Shown here: one piece after another, positions 16,117 through 24,698 of the stretch | How the letters are laid out: every line of letters begins with the position of its first letter | How positions within the stretch are numbered: the stretch's first letter is position 1 | The notes under the pieces: model-generated | Told to the model about the DNA's origin: nothing | What the model saw: the letters and a program-made list of their open reading frames with translations, nothing else | Databases searched by the model: none | Source of the DNA: DATHTC01 sp035456465 | GTDB taxonomy: Bacteria > Actinomycetota > Thermoleophilia > Gaiellales > Gaiellaceae | Assembly: GCA_035456465.1 (NCBI GenBank) | Contig: DATIDD010000043.1 | Coordinates: 24,146-88,145 of the forward strand | Direction of reading: 5' to 3' | Length of the DNA: 64,000 bases | Program-made: the position numbers and the translations under genes

Positions 16117-17616
16117 ATGAGCACGACCGAGAGGCTGCGGCAGTCCTGGAGCCCGGGCGCCGGCGGGGCGGGCGACGGCGAGCCCCTGCTCGGCACGTTC
16201 CCGGCGCTCGTCGGCGGCAGGCAGGTGGAGACGGGGCGCGCAGTGCCCGTGCGCTCGCCCTACGACGGCTCGCTGGTCGCGATCGTCCACCGCGCCGGCA
16301 CCGCCGAGGTCGAGGAGGCGATCGCTGCTGCCGCCCGCGCGTTCGCGCTGACGCGGGCCCTGCCGGCCTGGCGGCGGGAGGAGATCCTTCGCGGGATCGC
16401 CGCCGGTATCGACGGGCGCGGCGAGGAGATCGCGCGCACGATCGCGTCCGAGGCGGGGAAGCCGCTGAAGACCGCCCGGGTCGAGGTCGACCGCGCCGCC
16501 TTCACCTTCCGGGTCGCCGCCGAGGAGACGAAGCGGATCTACGGAGAGGTCGTCCCGCTCGACTGGCTGCCGGGGAACGAGGGCCGCGTCGGCCACGTCC
16601 GGCGGGTCCCGCTCGGGCCGGTCGTGGGGATCACCCCGTTCAACTTCCCGCTCAACCTCGTGGCGCACAAGGTCGCGCCGGCGCTCGCGGCGGGGAACCC
16701 GATCGTCGTCCGGCCGGCCTCGCAGACGCCCGTGACGTCGCTCAAGCTCGGCGAGATCGTGCTCGCCGCCGGCTGGCCGCAGGAGGGAATCTCCGTCGTG
16801 CCGTCGGCGACGGAGGACGCCGCCGCCCTCGTCGAGGACGACCGGATCAAGCTGCTCAGCTTCACCGGCAGCCCCGCCGTCGGCTGGGACCTGAAGCGCC
16901 GCGCCGGGCGGAAGCGCGTCACGCTCGAGCTCGGCGGCAATGCCGGCGTGATCGTCCACCGCGACGCGGACGTGCCGTACGCGGCCGAGCGGATCGCGTG
17001 GGGCGGGTTCGCCTACGCGGGGCAGACGTGCATCTCCGTCCAGCGCGTGTTCGTCCACGAGGAGGTGTACGACCGCTTCCTCGACGAGCTGCTGCCGCGC
17101 GTGCGGGCGCTCACGGTGGGCGACCCGCTCGACGAGGGGACGGACGTCGGCCCGGTGATCGATCCGGGTGCCGCCGCGCGCGTCGAGGAGTGGGTGGCGG
17201 AGGCGGTCGACGCGGGCGCCGAGCTGCTCGCCGGCGGGGAGGCAGACGGCTCGCTCCTGCGCCCCACCGTGCTCGGGAACCCGCGCGAGGACCTGCGCGT
17301 CTCGTGCCAGGAGGTGTTCGGGCCGGTGATCGGCGTGACGCGCTACGACGACGTCCACGACGCGGTGCGGGCCGTCGGCCGGAGCGACTTCGGCCTCCAG
17401 GCCGGGATCTTCACCAACGACCTCGCGCTCGTCGACGAGGCGTTCGACGAGATCGACGTCGGCGGGCTGATGGTCAACGACGTCTCGACCTACCGCATCG
17501 ACCACATGCCGTACGGGGGCGTGAAGGACTCCGGCTTCGGCCGCGAGGGCCTCCGCTACGCGATCGAGGAGATGACCGAGCTGAAGCTGGTGACGTTCAA
17601 CCGGAGGCCGCGGTGA
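16117..17616 (+). CDS. NAD(P)-dependent aldehyde dehydrogenase
   Basis: A 499-residue member of the ALDH superfamily. It has the catalytic Cys in YAGQTCISVQRVF (about residue 305), the Glu general base in LELGGNAGV (about 271) and the structural SFTGSPAVGWDLK loop. The GQTCISVQ form is common in lactaldehyde/phosphonoacetaldehyde-type and YneI-like members. Five bases separate it from the E2 stop, so it is probably the last gene of the dehydrogenase operon. It may oxidise the aldehyde from the upstream hydroxyacid dehydrogenase to a carboxylate. Exact substrate unknown. Confidence 0.9.
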   Translation: MSTTERLRQSWSPGAGGAGDGEPLLGTFPALVGGRQVETGRAVPVRSPYDGSLVAIVHRAGTAEVEEAIAAAARAFALTRALPAWRREEILRGIAAGIDGRGEEIARTIASEAGKPLKTARVEVDRAAFTFRVAAEETKRIYGEVVPLDWLPGNEGRVGHVRRVPLGPVVGITPFNFPLNLVAHKVAPALAAGNPIVVRPASQTPVTSLKLGEIVLAAGWPQEGISVVPSATEDAAALVEDDRIKLLSFTGSPAVGWDLKRRAGRKRVTLELGGNAGVIVHRDADVPYAAERIAWGGFAYAGQTCISVQRVFVHEEVYDRFLDELLPRVRALTVGDPLDEGTDVGPVIDPGAAARVEEWVAEAVDAGAELLAGGEADGSLLRPTVLGNPREDLRVSCQEVFGPVIGVTRYDDVHDAVRAVGRSDFGLQAGIFTNDLALVDEAFDEIDVGGLMVNDVSTYRIDHMPYGGVKDSGFGREGLRYAIEEMTELKLVTFNRRPR

Positions 17617-17710
17617 CGCGGTTCGGGGGAGAAGGGAGGCCCAAGCGGCTGCAGAGCAGAGCACCCGTCGACTGTCGGCAATCACGTCTTCCATCCACGG
17701 AGGTCAGTAC

Positions 17711-18973
17711 ATGAGACGTCTTCTCTGGCTCCTCGCTCTGCCGCTCGTGCTCGCGCTCGCGCTCACGGCGGCGGCCTGCGGCGGCGACGACGAGGAGGGG
17801 GCCGCGACCGGCACAGGCACCGGCGCCACCGGGACGCAGGCGAGCGGCGAGCCGATCAAGATCGGCGCCTCGCTGCCGCTGACGGGCGACTTCTCCGAGC
17901 CCGGGGTCGCGGCCAAGCAGGGGTACGAGCTGTGGCAGGAGCAGGTGAACCAGAACGGGGGCCTGCTCGGCCGGCCGGTCGAGATCGTGATCAAGGACGA
18001 CCAGAGCGACCAGAACGTGGTCGTCGCCGACTACAACGCCCTGATCCAGCAGGACAAGGTCGACCTGCTGCTCGGGACGTTCTCGTCCCTGCTCAACATC
18101 CCGGCGTCGGCCGTGGCCGAGCGGAACCAGATGCTCTACGTCGAGCCGGCCGGCGGCTCGCCCGAGATGTTCAACCGCGGGTTCCAGTACCTCTTCTTCG
18201 CGCAGCAGGCCACCGCACCGCACCAGGCGGACCTGTTCGTCGAGTGGGTCGGCGGCCTCCCCGACGACGAGAAGCCGAAGACCGGCGCCTACGTGATCGC
18301 CGACGACCCGTTCGGCGGCCCCGTCGCGGAGGGGATCCAGAAGGGCCTCGAGGCCGCGGGCGTCCAGACCGTCTACAGCGAGGTCTACCCGCCGGAGACG
18401 AAGAACTTCGACGCCATCGCCTCCGCGATCGCGGCGAAGAAGCCGGACGTGATCGCGCAGGGCTCGGCGGGGCTCGAGGACGGCGTCAACCTCACCCGCT
18501 CGCTGGTGAAGGTCGGCTACAACCCGAAGCAGTACTTCCAGGCGTCGTCGCCGTCGTTCGCCGACCAGTACTCGAACGGCGTCGGCGCCGGCAACACCGA
18601 CGGCGTCTTCTACGCCCTCAGCTACCACCCGGAGGCCGAGACCCCCGGGAACACCGAGTTCCTGGAGGCGTTCAAGGCGAAGTACGACGCGGAGCCCGCC
18701 GAGGACGCGGCCGACGCGTACGCGGCGGCGCAGGTGCTCCAGGCCGCGGTCGAGGCGGTCGGCTCGATCGACGACCAGAAGGCGCTCGCCGACTGGCTGC
18801 ACGCGAACGAGGTCGAGACGATCCTCGGGACGCTCAGCTGGGACGAGACCGGGGCGCCGGAACAGGCGTTCCTGCTCGCGCAGTGGCAGAACGGCAACGA
18901 GGAGATCGTGCTGCCGGAGGATGCGGCGACGACGGACACGATCGTGAACCCGAAGCCGGATTGGCAGCAGTAG
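17711..18973 (+). CDS. Branched-chain-amino-acid-type ABC substrate-binding lipoprotein (LivK-like)
   Basis: A 420-residue type I periplasmic binding protein anchored as a lipoprotein: a Leu/Ala-rich signal ending TAAACGG, with the lipobox Cys near residue 23. The mature part starts with IKIGASLPLTGDFSEPG, typical of the Leu/Ile/Val and urea/amide binding family. A GGAGG ribosome site at about 17698 precedes the ATG at 17711. It leads a complete HAAT importer (19035-22509). In catabolic clusters these binding proteins often take aromatic acids, amides or urea, so amino acid specificity should not be assumed. Confidence 0.9.
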   Translation: MRRLLWLLALPLVLALALTAAACGGDDEEGAATGTGTGATGTQASGEPIKIGASLPLTGDFSEPGVAAKQGYELWQEQVNQNGGLLGRPVEIVIKDDQSDQNVVVADYNALIQQDKVDLLLGTFSSLLNIPASAVAERNQMLYVEPAGGSPEMFNRGFQYLFFAQQATAPHQADLFVEWVGGLPDDEKPKTGAYVIADDPFGGPVAEGIQKGLEAAGVQTVYSEVYPPETKNFDAIASAIAAKKPDVIAQGSAGLEDGVNLTRSLVKVGYNPKQYFQASSPSFADQYSNGVGAGNTDGVFYALSYHPEAETPGNTEFLEAFKAKYDAEPAEDAADAYAAAQVLQAAVEAVGSIDDQKALADWLHANEVETILGTLSWDETGAPEQAFLLAQWQNGNEEIVLPEDAATTDTIVNPKPDWQQ

Positions 18974-19034
18974 CGCCGCGGCAGCCTGGGCGGGGGACGA
19001 CCGTCTCCCGCCCCGGCCCGCGCGAGGGGGTGCG

Positions 19035-19916
19035 GTGACCCAGCTCGTCCAGGTCCTGATCCTGGGCCTCCTGATCGGAGGGGTCTACGCGCTGCTGGCC
19101 TCGGGCCTGACGCTGATCTTCGGGGTCATGGACGTGATCAACGTCGCGCAGGGGGCGCTGATCATCCTCGCCGCGTTCCTCGCCTGGACGTTCTGGAAGG
19201 ACGCCGGGATCGACCCGCTGCTCGCCGCGCTCGCGACGACGCCGATCATGTTCGTCGTCGGCTGGATCCTGTACCGCGGCACGATCCAGTGGATCTCCGG
19301 CAAGCCTGCGTCGACGTCGGTGCTGCTGACGTTCGCGCTCGCGCTCGTGATCGAGGGCGTGATGGGCATGGTGTGGTCGACGACGTCGCACTCGGCGACG
19401 CCCGGGTACTTCGCGTCGTCGTACCGGCTCGGCGAGTTCTACTTCCCGAAGGCGCAGGTGTACGGCTGTCTGATCGCGATCGGCGTCCTCGGTGTCCTCT
19501 ACGCGATCCTGCGCGGCACGTGGCTCGGCCGGGCGATCCGCGCCGTCTCAGAGAACGTCTCGTCGGCGCGGCTCGTCGGGGTCAACCCGCATCACGTGGC
19601 GGCGCTCACGTTCGCGATCGGCGTCTCCACGACCGGTGCGGGCGGGGCGATCGCGAGCGTGCTCTACCCGTTCCTGCCGGGCTCGCACTACATCTGGATC
19701 TCGCGCCTGCTCGGGATCATCGTCCTCGGCGGGATGGGGAGCCTGCCCGGCGCGGTCATCGGCGCGCTGGCGATGGGCGTGTCCGAGACGCTGACGGCGA
19801 CGTACGTCTCGCCGCGCTGGGCGACGATGGTCCCCTACGCAGTGATCATGGTCGTGCTGCTCGCCCGGCCACAGGGGATCATGGGGACGAAGCTGCGCGA
19901 GGACGTGGTCGTGTGA
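19035..19916 (+). CDS. livH: HAAT ABC permease LivH
   Basis: A 293-residue permease with about eight membrane segments. Family landmarks are GGVYALLASGLTLIFGVMDVINVAQGA near the N-terminus (given in part) and LLGIIVLGGMGSLPGAVIGALAMG near the C-terminus, the conserved cytoplasmic loop contacting the ATPase. GTG start 61 bases after the binding-protein stop; its stop overlaps the GTG of the fused LivM-LivG gene by four bases (19913-19916). Part of the importer led by 17711-18973. Confidence 0.9.
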   Translation: MTQLVQVLILGLLIGGVYALLASGLTLIFGVMDVINVAQGALIILAAFLAWTFWKDAGIDPLLAALATTPIMFVVGWILYRGTIQWISGKPASTSVLLTFALALVIEGVMGMVWSTTSHSATPGYFASSYRLGEFYFPKAQVYGCLIAIGVLGVLYAILRGTWLGRAIRAVSENVSSARLVGVNPHHVAALTFAIGVSTTGAGGAIASVLYPFLPGSHYIWISRLLGIIVLGGMGSLPGAVIGALAMGVSETLTATYVSPRWATMVPYAVIMVVLLARPQGIMGTKLREDVVV

Positions 19917-21742
19917 CCCACCGCCTTCGCGGCCTGCTCACCTTCGAGCGCGGGATGCACGGGCTGGTCGCGCTCGCCGCCGTCGGGCTGCTCGCCTACC
20001 CGCTCGTCACGAACGACCTCTACTACCAGAACATGATCATCCTCTCCACGCTGCTCGCGATCATGGCGAGCGGGTGGAACATCATCTCCGGCTACACGGG
20101 CTACGTGTCGCTCGGCCACAGCGCGTTCCTCGGCATCGGCGCCTACACGACCGCGCTGCTCTCCGTGCGCGTCTTCGAGGGCGCGTCGCCGTTCTGGTTC
20201 GTGCCGGTGTCCGCGGTCGTCGCGGGGATCTTCGCCGCGGTCGTCGGTGCCGTGCTGATGCGGACGCGCGGCCACTCGTTCGTGATCCTCACGATCGCGT
20301 TCCTGTTCGTGATGCAGCTCACGGCGCTGAACTGGTCCGACCTCACGAACGGGAACCACGGCATCACCCTGCCGCTTCCGAGGTGGGACATCGCCTACCA
20401 GAACTGGCCGTTCTACTACTCGCTGCTCGGCGTGCTCGCCCTCTCCGTCGGCCTCTCCTGGTGGATCCGCCGGACGAAGTTCGGGATGGGCCTCATCGCC
20501 ATCCGCGAGGACGAGAGCAAGGCGGCGAGCGTCGGGATCAACACGTCCGTCTACAAGGTCCTGGCGTTCATCGCGAGCGCCGTGTTCATCGGCGCCGCCG
20601 GCGGGATCTATGCCTACTACCTCACGTTCATCGACCCGCGCGGGATGTTCCGGATCGTCGTCAGCGTCCAGATCGTGCTCGCGGCGCTCCTCGGCGGGCG
20701 CGGCACGATCTGGGGGCCGGTGGTCGGCGCGTTCATCTTCGAGCCGCTCAACGAGATCACCAACAACTACGAGCTCCTGGCCGGCCCGCGGCGGCTCGTC
20801 CTCTACGGCGCGCTGCTCGCCGGGATCGTGCTGCTGCTCCCGCGGGGGATCGTCCCGAGCCTCGCCGAGCTGCGGACGCGCCGCCTGGAGCGCCGAACCG
20901 CGGCGATGGTGGGGCAGCGGCTCGAGCGGCCCCTCGTGCGGGGTGCCGAGCGCGCCCCCGCGGCGCCCGTGACCGGCCCGCCGCTGCTCGAGGTCCGCGG
21001 GATCGTCAAGCGGTTCGGCGGCGTCGCGGCGCTCGACGGCTGCTCGCTCGCGGTGCGCGAGGGGACGATCACGGGCCTGATCGGGCCGAACGGGTCCGGC
21101 AAGACCACGCTCTTCAACGTGATCGACGGGACGATGCCGCGTGAGACGGGCGAGGTCTGGTTCGACGGCCGGCGGATCGACGACCTGAGCCCGTGGGGGC
21201 GCGCCCACGCCGGGCTCGGCCGCACGTTCCAGATCACGCGCCTGTTCCGCGAGATGACCGTGCTCGAGAACGTGGTCGCGCCGCTGCGCTCCTTCTCGTG
21301 GCGCCAGCTCGGCGCCGACGCGGTCAGCGGCCCGGAGGCGGAGCGGGCCGAGGAGCTGCTCGAGTTCGTCGGCATGGGCCGGTTCGCCTCGATGCGCGCA
21401 GGCTCGCTGTCGTTCGGCCAGCAGAAGCTCGTCGAGCTGGCGCAGATCCTGATGCTCGACCCGAAGCTGATCATGCTCGACGAGCCGGCCGGCGGGATCA
21501 ACCCGACGCTGATCGAGCACATGGCCGAGATGATCCGCGAGCTGAACCGGCAGGGGACGACGTTCCTGATCGTCGAGCACAACATGCCGCTCGTGCTGGG
21601 CCTCTGCGACCCGATCCACGTGCTCGCGCGCGGCGCGTGCATCTGCAGCGGCACCGCGCGCGAGGTGCAGCAGGATCCGCTGGTGCTCGACGCGTACCTC
21701 GGCGACGACTTCGTGCTCGACGAGCCGGCGGGGGTCCGCTGA
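19913..21742 (+). CDS. Fused HAAT permease LivM and ATP-binding protein LivG
   Basis: A single 609-residue reading frame. Residues about 1-335 are a LivM permease (SGYTGYVSLGHSAFLGIGAY, AIREDESKAASVGI, LAALLGGRGTIWGPVVGA). A 25-residue linker (LERPLVRGAERAP) leads to a complete LivG ATPase: Walker A GPNGSGKTT, GLGRTFQITRLF, signature LSFGQQKLVELA, Walker B LIMLDEPAGGINP and the switch His in IVEHNM. In most bacteria these are separate genes; permease-ATPase fusions occur sporadically. GTG start overlaps livH, and the stop overlaps livF (TGATG). Confidence 0.9.
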   Translation: MTHRLRGLLTFERGMHGLVALAAVGLLAYPLVTNDLYYQNMIILSTLLAIMASGWNIISGYTGYVSLGHSAFLGIGAYTTALLSVRVFEGASPFWFVPVSAVVAGIFAAVVGAVLMRTRGHSFVILTIAFLFVMQLTALNWSDLTNGNHGITLPLPRWDIAYQNWPFYYSLLGVLALSVGLSWWIRRTKFGMGLIAIREDESKAASVGINTSVYKVLAFIASAVFIGAAGGIYAYYLTFIDPRGMFRIVVSVQIVLAALLGGRGTIWGPVVGAFIFEPLNEITNNYELLAGPRRLVLYGALLAGIVLLLPRGIVPSLAELRTRRLERRTAAMVGQRLERPLVRGAERAPAAPVTGPPLLEVRGIVKRFGGVAALDGCSLAVREGTITGLIGPNGSGKTTLFNVIDGTMPRETGEVWFDGRRIDDLSPWGRAHAGLGRTFQITRLFREMTVLENVVAPLRSFSWRQLGADAVSGPEAERAEELLEFVGMGRFASMRAGSLSFGQQKLVELAQILMLDPKLIMLDEPAGGINPTLIEHMAEMIRELNRQGTTFLIVEHNMPLVLGLCDPIHVLARGACICSGTAREVQQDPLVLDAYLGDDFVLDEPAGVR

Positions 21743-22509
21743 TGCTCCTGCGCCTCACCGACGTGTACGCCGGGTACGGCGGCGGCGACGTCCTGCAGGG
21801 GCTCGACCTCCTCGTGGAACCAGGCTCCGTCACCTGCATCGTCGGTCCGAACGGCGCCGGCAAGTCGACGGTGCTGCGCGTGGTCAGCGGGCTCCTCCGC
21901 CCGCGGCGGGGTCAGGTCGAGCTGGGCGGGATCAAGATCGGCGGTGCCGACCCCGCGCAGATCCTCGCGCGCGGGGTCGTCCAGGTGCCGCAGTCGCACG
22001 GGCTGTTCCCGAACCTGACGGTGCGGGAGAACGTGCTCATGGGCGCGTACGTGATCCGCCGGCAGCGCGCGGTCGTGAAGGGCCGCTACGAGGCGGTCGC
22101 CGACCTGTTCCCGATCGTGGCCGAGCGCGCCGACGACAAGGCGGGGAACCTCTCCGGCGGCCAGCGCCGCATGGTCGAGTTCGCACGCACGCTGATGCTC
22201 GACCCGGCGCTCGTGCTGCTCGACGAGCCGTCGCTCGGCCTCGACCCCAAGGCGCTCAAGCACGTCTCCGAGTCGATCGAGCTGATGCGGGAGGGCGGCA
22301 AGACGATCCTCCTCGTGGAGCAGAACGTCCGCTTCGGGCTGCGCATGTCGACGCACGGGGTCGTGATGGAGAGCGGCCGCGTGCTCCTGGCCGGCACCTC
22401 CGCCGAGGTGCTCGGGAACCCGGAGATGGCCGACCTCTTCTTCGGCGGCTCGGCAGCCGCGCGCCCGACGACGCCCGCCGCCGCGGCCACCGGCGGGGAA
22501 CCGGGGTAG
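21742..22509 (+). CDS. livF: HAAT ABC ATP-binding protein LivF
   Basis: A 255-residue ATPase with Walker A GPNGAGKST near residues 35-43, Q-loop VVQVPQSHGLFPNLTV, signature LSGGQRRMVEFA, Walker B LVLLDEPSLGLDP and LLVEQNVRF. It pairs with the LivG domain of the preceding fusion. An Ala/Thr/Pro-rich tail of about 20 residues follows the core. ATG start overlaps the fusion's stop by one base. Confidence 0.93.
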   Translation: MLLRLTDVYAGYGGGDVLQGLDLLVEPGSVTCIVGPNGAGKSTVLRVVSGLLRPRRGQVELGGIKIGGADPAQILARGVVQVPQSHGLFPNLTVRENVLMGAYVIRRQRAVVKGRYEAVADLFPIVAERADDKAGNLSGGQRRMVEFARTLMLDPALVLLDEPSLGLDPKALKHVSESIELMREGGKTILLVEQNVRFGLRMSTHGVVMESGRVLLAGTSAEVLGNPEMADLFFGGSAAARPTTPAAAATGGEPG

Positions 22510-22516
22510 CCCGCGG

Positions 22517-23407
22517 GTGTCGGGCCCGGTCCTCGCCGCGATCGCCGGCGTCGGCTTCGGCGCGTTCCAGACGCTCAACCGCCGGGCCGTGGGCGGCATG
22601 AGCGACGCCTACCTCGCGACCTTCCTCCAGCTGGTCGTCGCGCTCGCGGTGCTCGTGACGGCCACGGCCCTGAGCGGCGACGCCCGCTCGGCGCTCGAGA
22701 GCGCCACGGCGCGCGCCGTCGTCCTCTTCGCCCTCGCCGGGCTCGTCCACTTCCTCGTCGGGTGGACGCTGCTGAACCTGAGCCAGATGCGGATCGGCGC
22801 CGCCCGGACGAGCCCGCTCCTCGCGACGAATCCCGTCTGGGGCGCCGCGATCGCGGGCGTGACGATCCGCGAGCTGCCGCGCCTCGTGTCGTGGCTCGGC
22901 ATCGGCCTCGTCGTCGCCGGCGCCTTCGTCGTCTCGCTCGAGCGCGTGGCCGAGACGGGCTGGGGGATCCCGTGGCGCGACGCCGCGCCCGGGCTCGCCA
23001 CGGCGGTCGCGTGGGCGACGAGCCCGGTGCTGATCAAGGAGGGGCTGGAGGGCCTCGACTCGCCGCTCGTCGGGCTGACGCTCGGGATGGCAGTCGCGCT
23101 CGCGGCGTACGCGCTGCTCCTCCCGCTGCGCCCTCGACCCGTCCACCCGCTGCCGCTGCGGTGGGACGCGTTCTCGTTCAAGCTCGCCGCCGGGCTGCTC
23201 GTCGGGCTGTCGGTGTGGGCGCGCTGGGAGGCGCTGGAGCTCGCCGACGTCGCGGTGGTGCTGGCGCTCGGGCTGATGTCCGTGCCGGTCGTGCTGCTGC
23301 TCTCGCCGCTGCTGATGGGCCGGCACGTGGAGCGCGTCGGCGTCCAGCTCTGGCTCGGGGCGACGCTCGTCGTCGCCGGCTCGCTCGTGCTGGTGGTGGC
23401 CGCGTGA
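22517..23407 (+). CDS. EamA/DMT family transporter
   Basis: A 296-residue membrane protein with about ten helices arranged as two EamA repeats (first about residues 1-138, second about 150-295). The repeat marker RIGAARTSPLLATNPVWGA is followed by the mid-membrane IGLVVAGAFVVSLE. Such proteins export metabolites or amino acids. GTG start seven bases after livF, and its stop overlaps the amidohydrolase GTG (GTGA at 23404-23407), so it belongs to the same transcript. Confidence 0.87.
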   Translation: MSGPVLAAIAGVGFGAFQTLNRRAVGGMSDAYLATFLQLVVALAVLVTATALSGDARSALESATARAVVLFALAGLVHFLVGWTLLNLSQMRIGAARTSPLLATNPVWGAAIAGVTIRELPRLVSWLGIGLVVAGAFVVSLERVAETGWGIPWRDAAPGLATAVAWATSPVLIKEGLEGLDSPLVGLTLGMAVALAAYALLLPLRPRPVHPLPLRWDAFSFKLAAGLLVGLSVWARWEALELADVAVVLALGLMSVPVVLLLSPLLMGRHVERVGVQLWLGATLVVAGSLVLVVAA

Positions 23408-24321
23408 TCGTGGACGCTCACGCACACGTGATCGTCCCGGGCATCGGCGCGGAGACCTGGTGGGACGAGCAGGGCCAGGTGGTGGAGCTCGAGGGACGGC
23501 GCATCCGGGCCGCGGTGCGCGAGTTCGTCGACCTCGGCGGGATCCTCGAGGAGCAGGACGCGGCGGGCGTCGACCGGGTGCTGCTGTGCCCGTGGGTGAA
23601 CCTCCTCGGGCGGGAGCCGGCGCGCCAGAACGAGGCGCTCGCGGCGATGACCGGACCGCGGGTCGACGTGCTCGGCACCGTCGACCTGACCCGTCCCGAC
23701 GAGGTCGTCGAGCTGATGCGGGACGGGCGGCTGCGCGGGGTCGAGGTGCCGGCGAGCAGCGAGGGCAGGTACCTCGGCGACGACGCCTTCGCCGACTTCT
23801 GGGCCGCGGCCGAGGAGACGCGGGCGTTCGTCTTCGTCCACCCGACGACGCGTGGCTTCTCGGTGCCTGCGACGGAGGAGTACTACCTGTGGAACACGGT
23901 CGGGAACCCGCTCGAGACGACCCTCGCCGCCGCGCACATGACGATGGCCGGCGTGCTGGAGCGGCATCCGCGGCTGACCGTGCTGCTCGCCCACGGCGGC
24001 GGCGCCGTGCTCGCGCTGCGCGGCCGGCTGCGGCACTCGCACACGTTCCAGCCGCAGGCGCGCGAGCGCCTCTCGGAGTCGCCCGAGGAGTCGTTGCGGC
24101 GGTTCCTCTACGACACCGTCACCCACGACCCCGTGCTGCTCCGGGGGGTGGTCGAGTTCGCCGGCCCGGAGCGGGTCCTGCTCGGCTCCGACTACCCGTT
24201 CGACATGGGACTGGTGCGCCCCGCCGACGCCGTGCGCGAGCTCGGGCTGCCGGACGACGAGGAGGCCGCGATCCTCGGCGGGAACGCCGAGCGGCTGCTC
24301 GCGCGGGAGTCGGCGTCGTGA
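23404..24321 (+). CDS. Amidohydrolase 2 family metal-dependent hydrolase/decarboxylase
   Basis: A 305-residue TIM-barrel amidohydrolase of the ACMSD/gamma-resorcylate decarboxylase group. Metal ligands are visible: HxH in IVDAHAHVI at the N-terminus, His in VFVHPTTRG, His in VLLAHGGGAVL, and Asp in LLGSDYPFDMG. Members decarboxylate or hydrolyse aromatic or heterocyclic intermediates. It is the last plus-strand gene before the inverted AhpD-like pair. Substrate unknown, but it fits a ring-degradation setting. Confidence 0.87.
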   Translation: MIVDAHAHVIVPGIGAETWWDEQGQVVELEGRRIRAAVREFVDLGGILEEQDAAGVDRVLLCPWVNLLGREPARQNEALAAMTGPRVDVLGTVDLTRPDEVVELMRDGRLRGVEVPASSEGRYLGDDAFADFWAAAEETRAFVFVHPTTRGFSVPATEEYYLWNTVGNPLETTLAAAHMTMAGVLERHPRLTVLLAHGGGAVLALRGRLRHSHTFQPQARERLSESPEESLRRFLYDTVTHDPVLLRGVVEFAGPERVLLGSDYPFDMGLVRPADAVRELGLPDDEEAAILGGNAERLLARESAS

Positions 24322-24323
24322 GG

Positions 24324-24698
24324 CTAGTCGCGAGCCGGGAGGCCGACGGTGCGGCGCCAGTGCTGCTGTCCGAGCTCGAAGCCGATCGCGCAGCCGAGCT
24401 CGACGAGCTCGTCCTCGGTGAACAGCGCGTGCAATCGCGCCCAGAGCGCGTCGTCGGCGAGCGCGGAGTCCCACGCGATCGCGCGCGCCCACTCGAGCGC
24501 CGCCAGCTCGCGGCCCTCGAACCGCGACAGGTCGGTCGCCTCAGGGTCGTCGGCGAGGGAGCGGAAGCACAGCTCCTTCAGCCCCGCATCGACGATCCCG
24601 CCGTCGAGGACGTTCTCTCGCAGGTACGCGTACGCCTCCTGCGCGGCGGGGACGAGCCCGCGAACGTCGTCGGCCGTGCCCGGCAGGTGCTGCGCCAC
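24324..24698 (-). CDS. AhpD-like/carboxymuconolactone-decarboxylase-fold protein lacking the CxxC
   Basis: A 124-residue helical protein starting at GTG 24696-24698, directly after the stop of the neighbouring AhpD-like gene. It shares family features with that neighbour: GLKELCFRSLADDPEA near residue 40 and a C-terminal half ALWARLHALFTEDELVELGCAIGFELGQQHW closely matching its partner's (quoted in part). It lacks the redox CxxC: after KELC the chain runs into a Glu/Ala-rich helix. It may be a regulatory or structural partner of the upstream redox protein, forming a heteromer, or a decaying duplicate. No enzymatic role can be assigned. Confidence 0.75.
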   Translation of the reverse strand: MAQHLPGTADDVRGLVPAAQEAYAYLRENVLDGGIVDAGLKELCFRSLADDPEATDLSRFEGRELAALEWARAIAWDSALADDALWARLHALFTEDELVELGCAIGFELGQQHWRRTVGLPARD

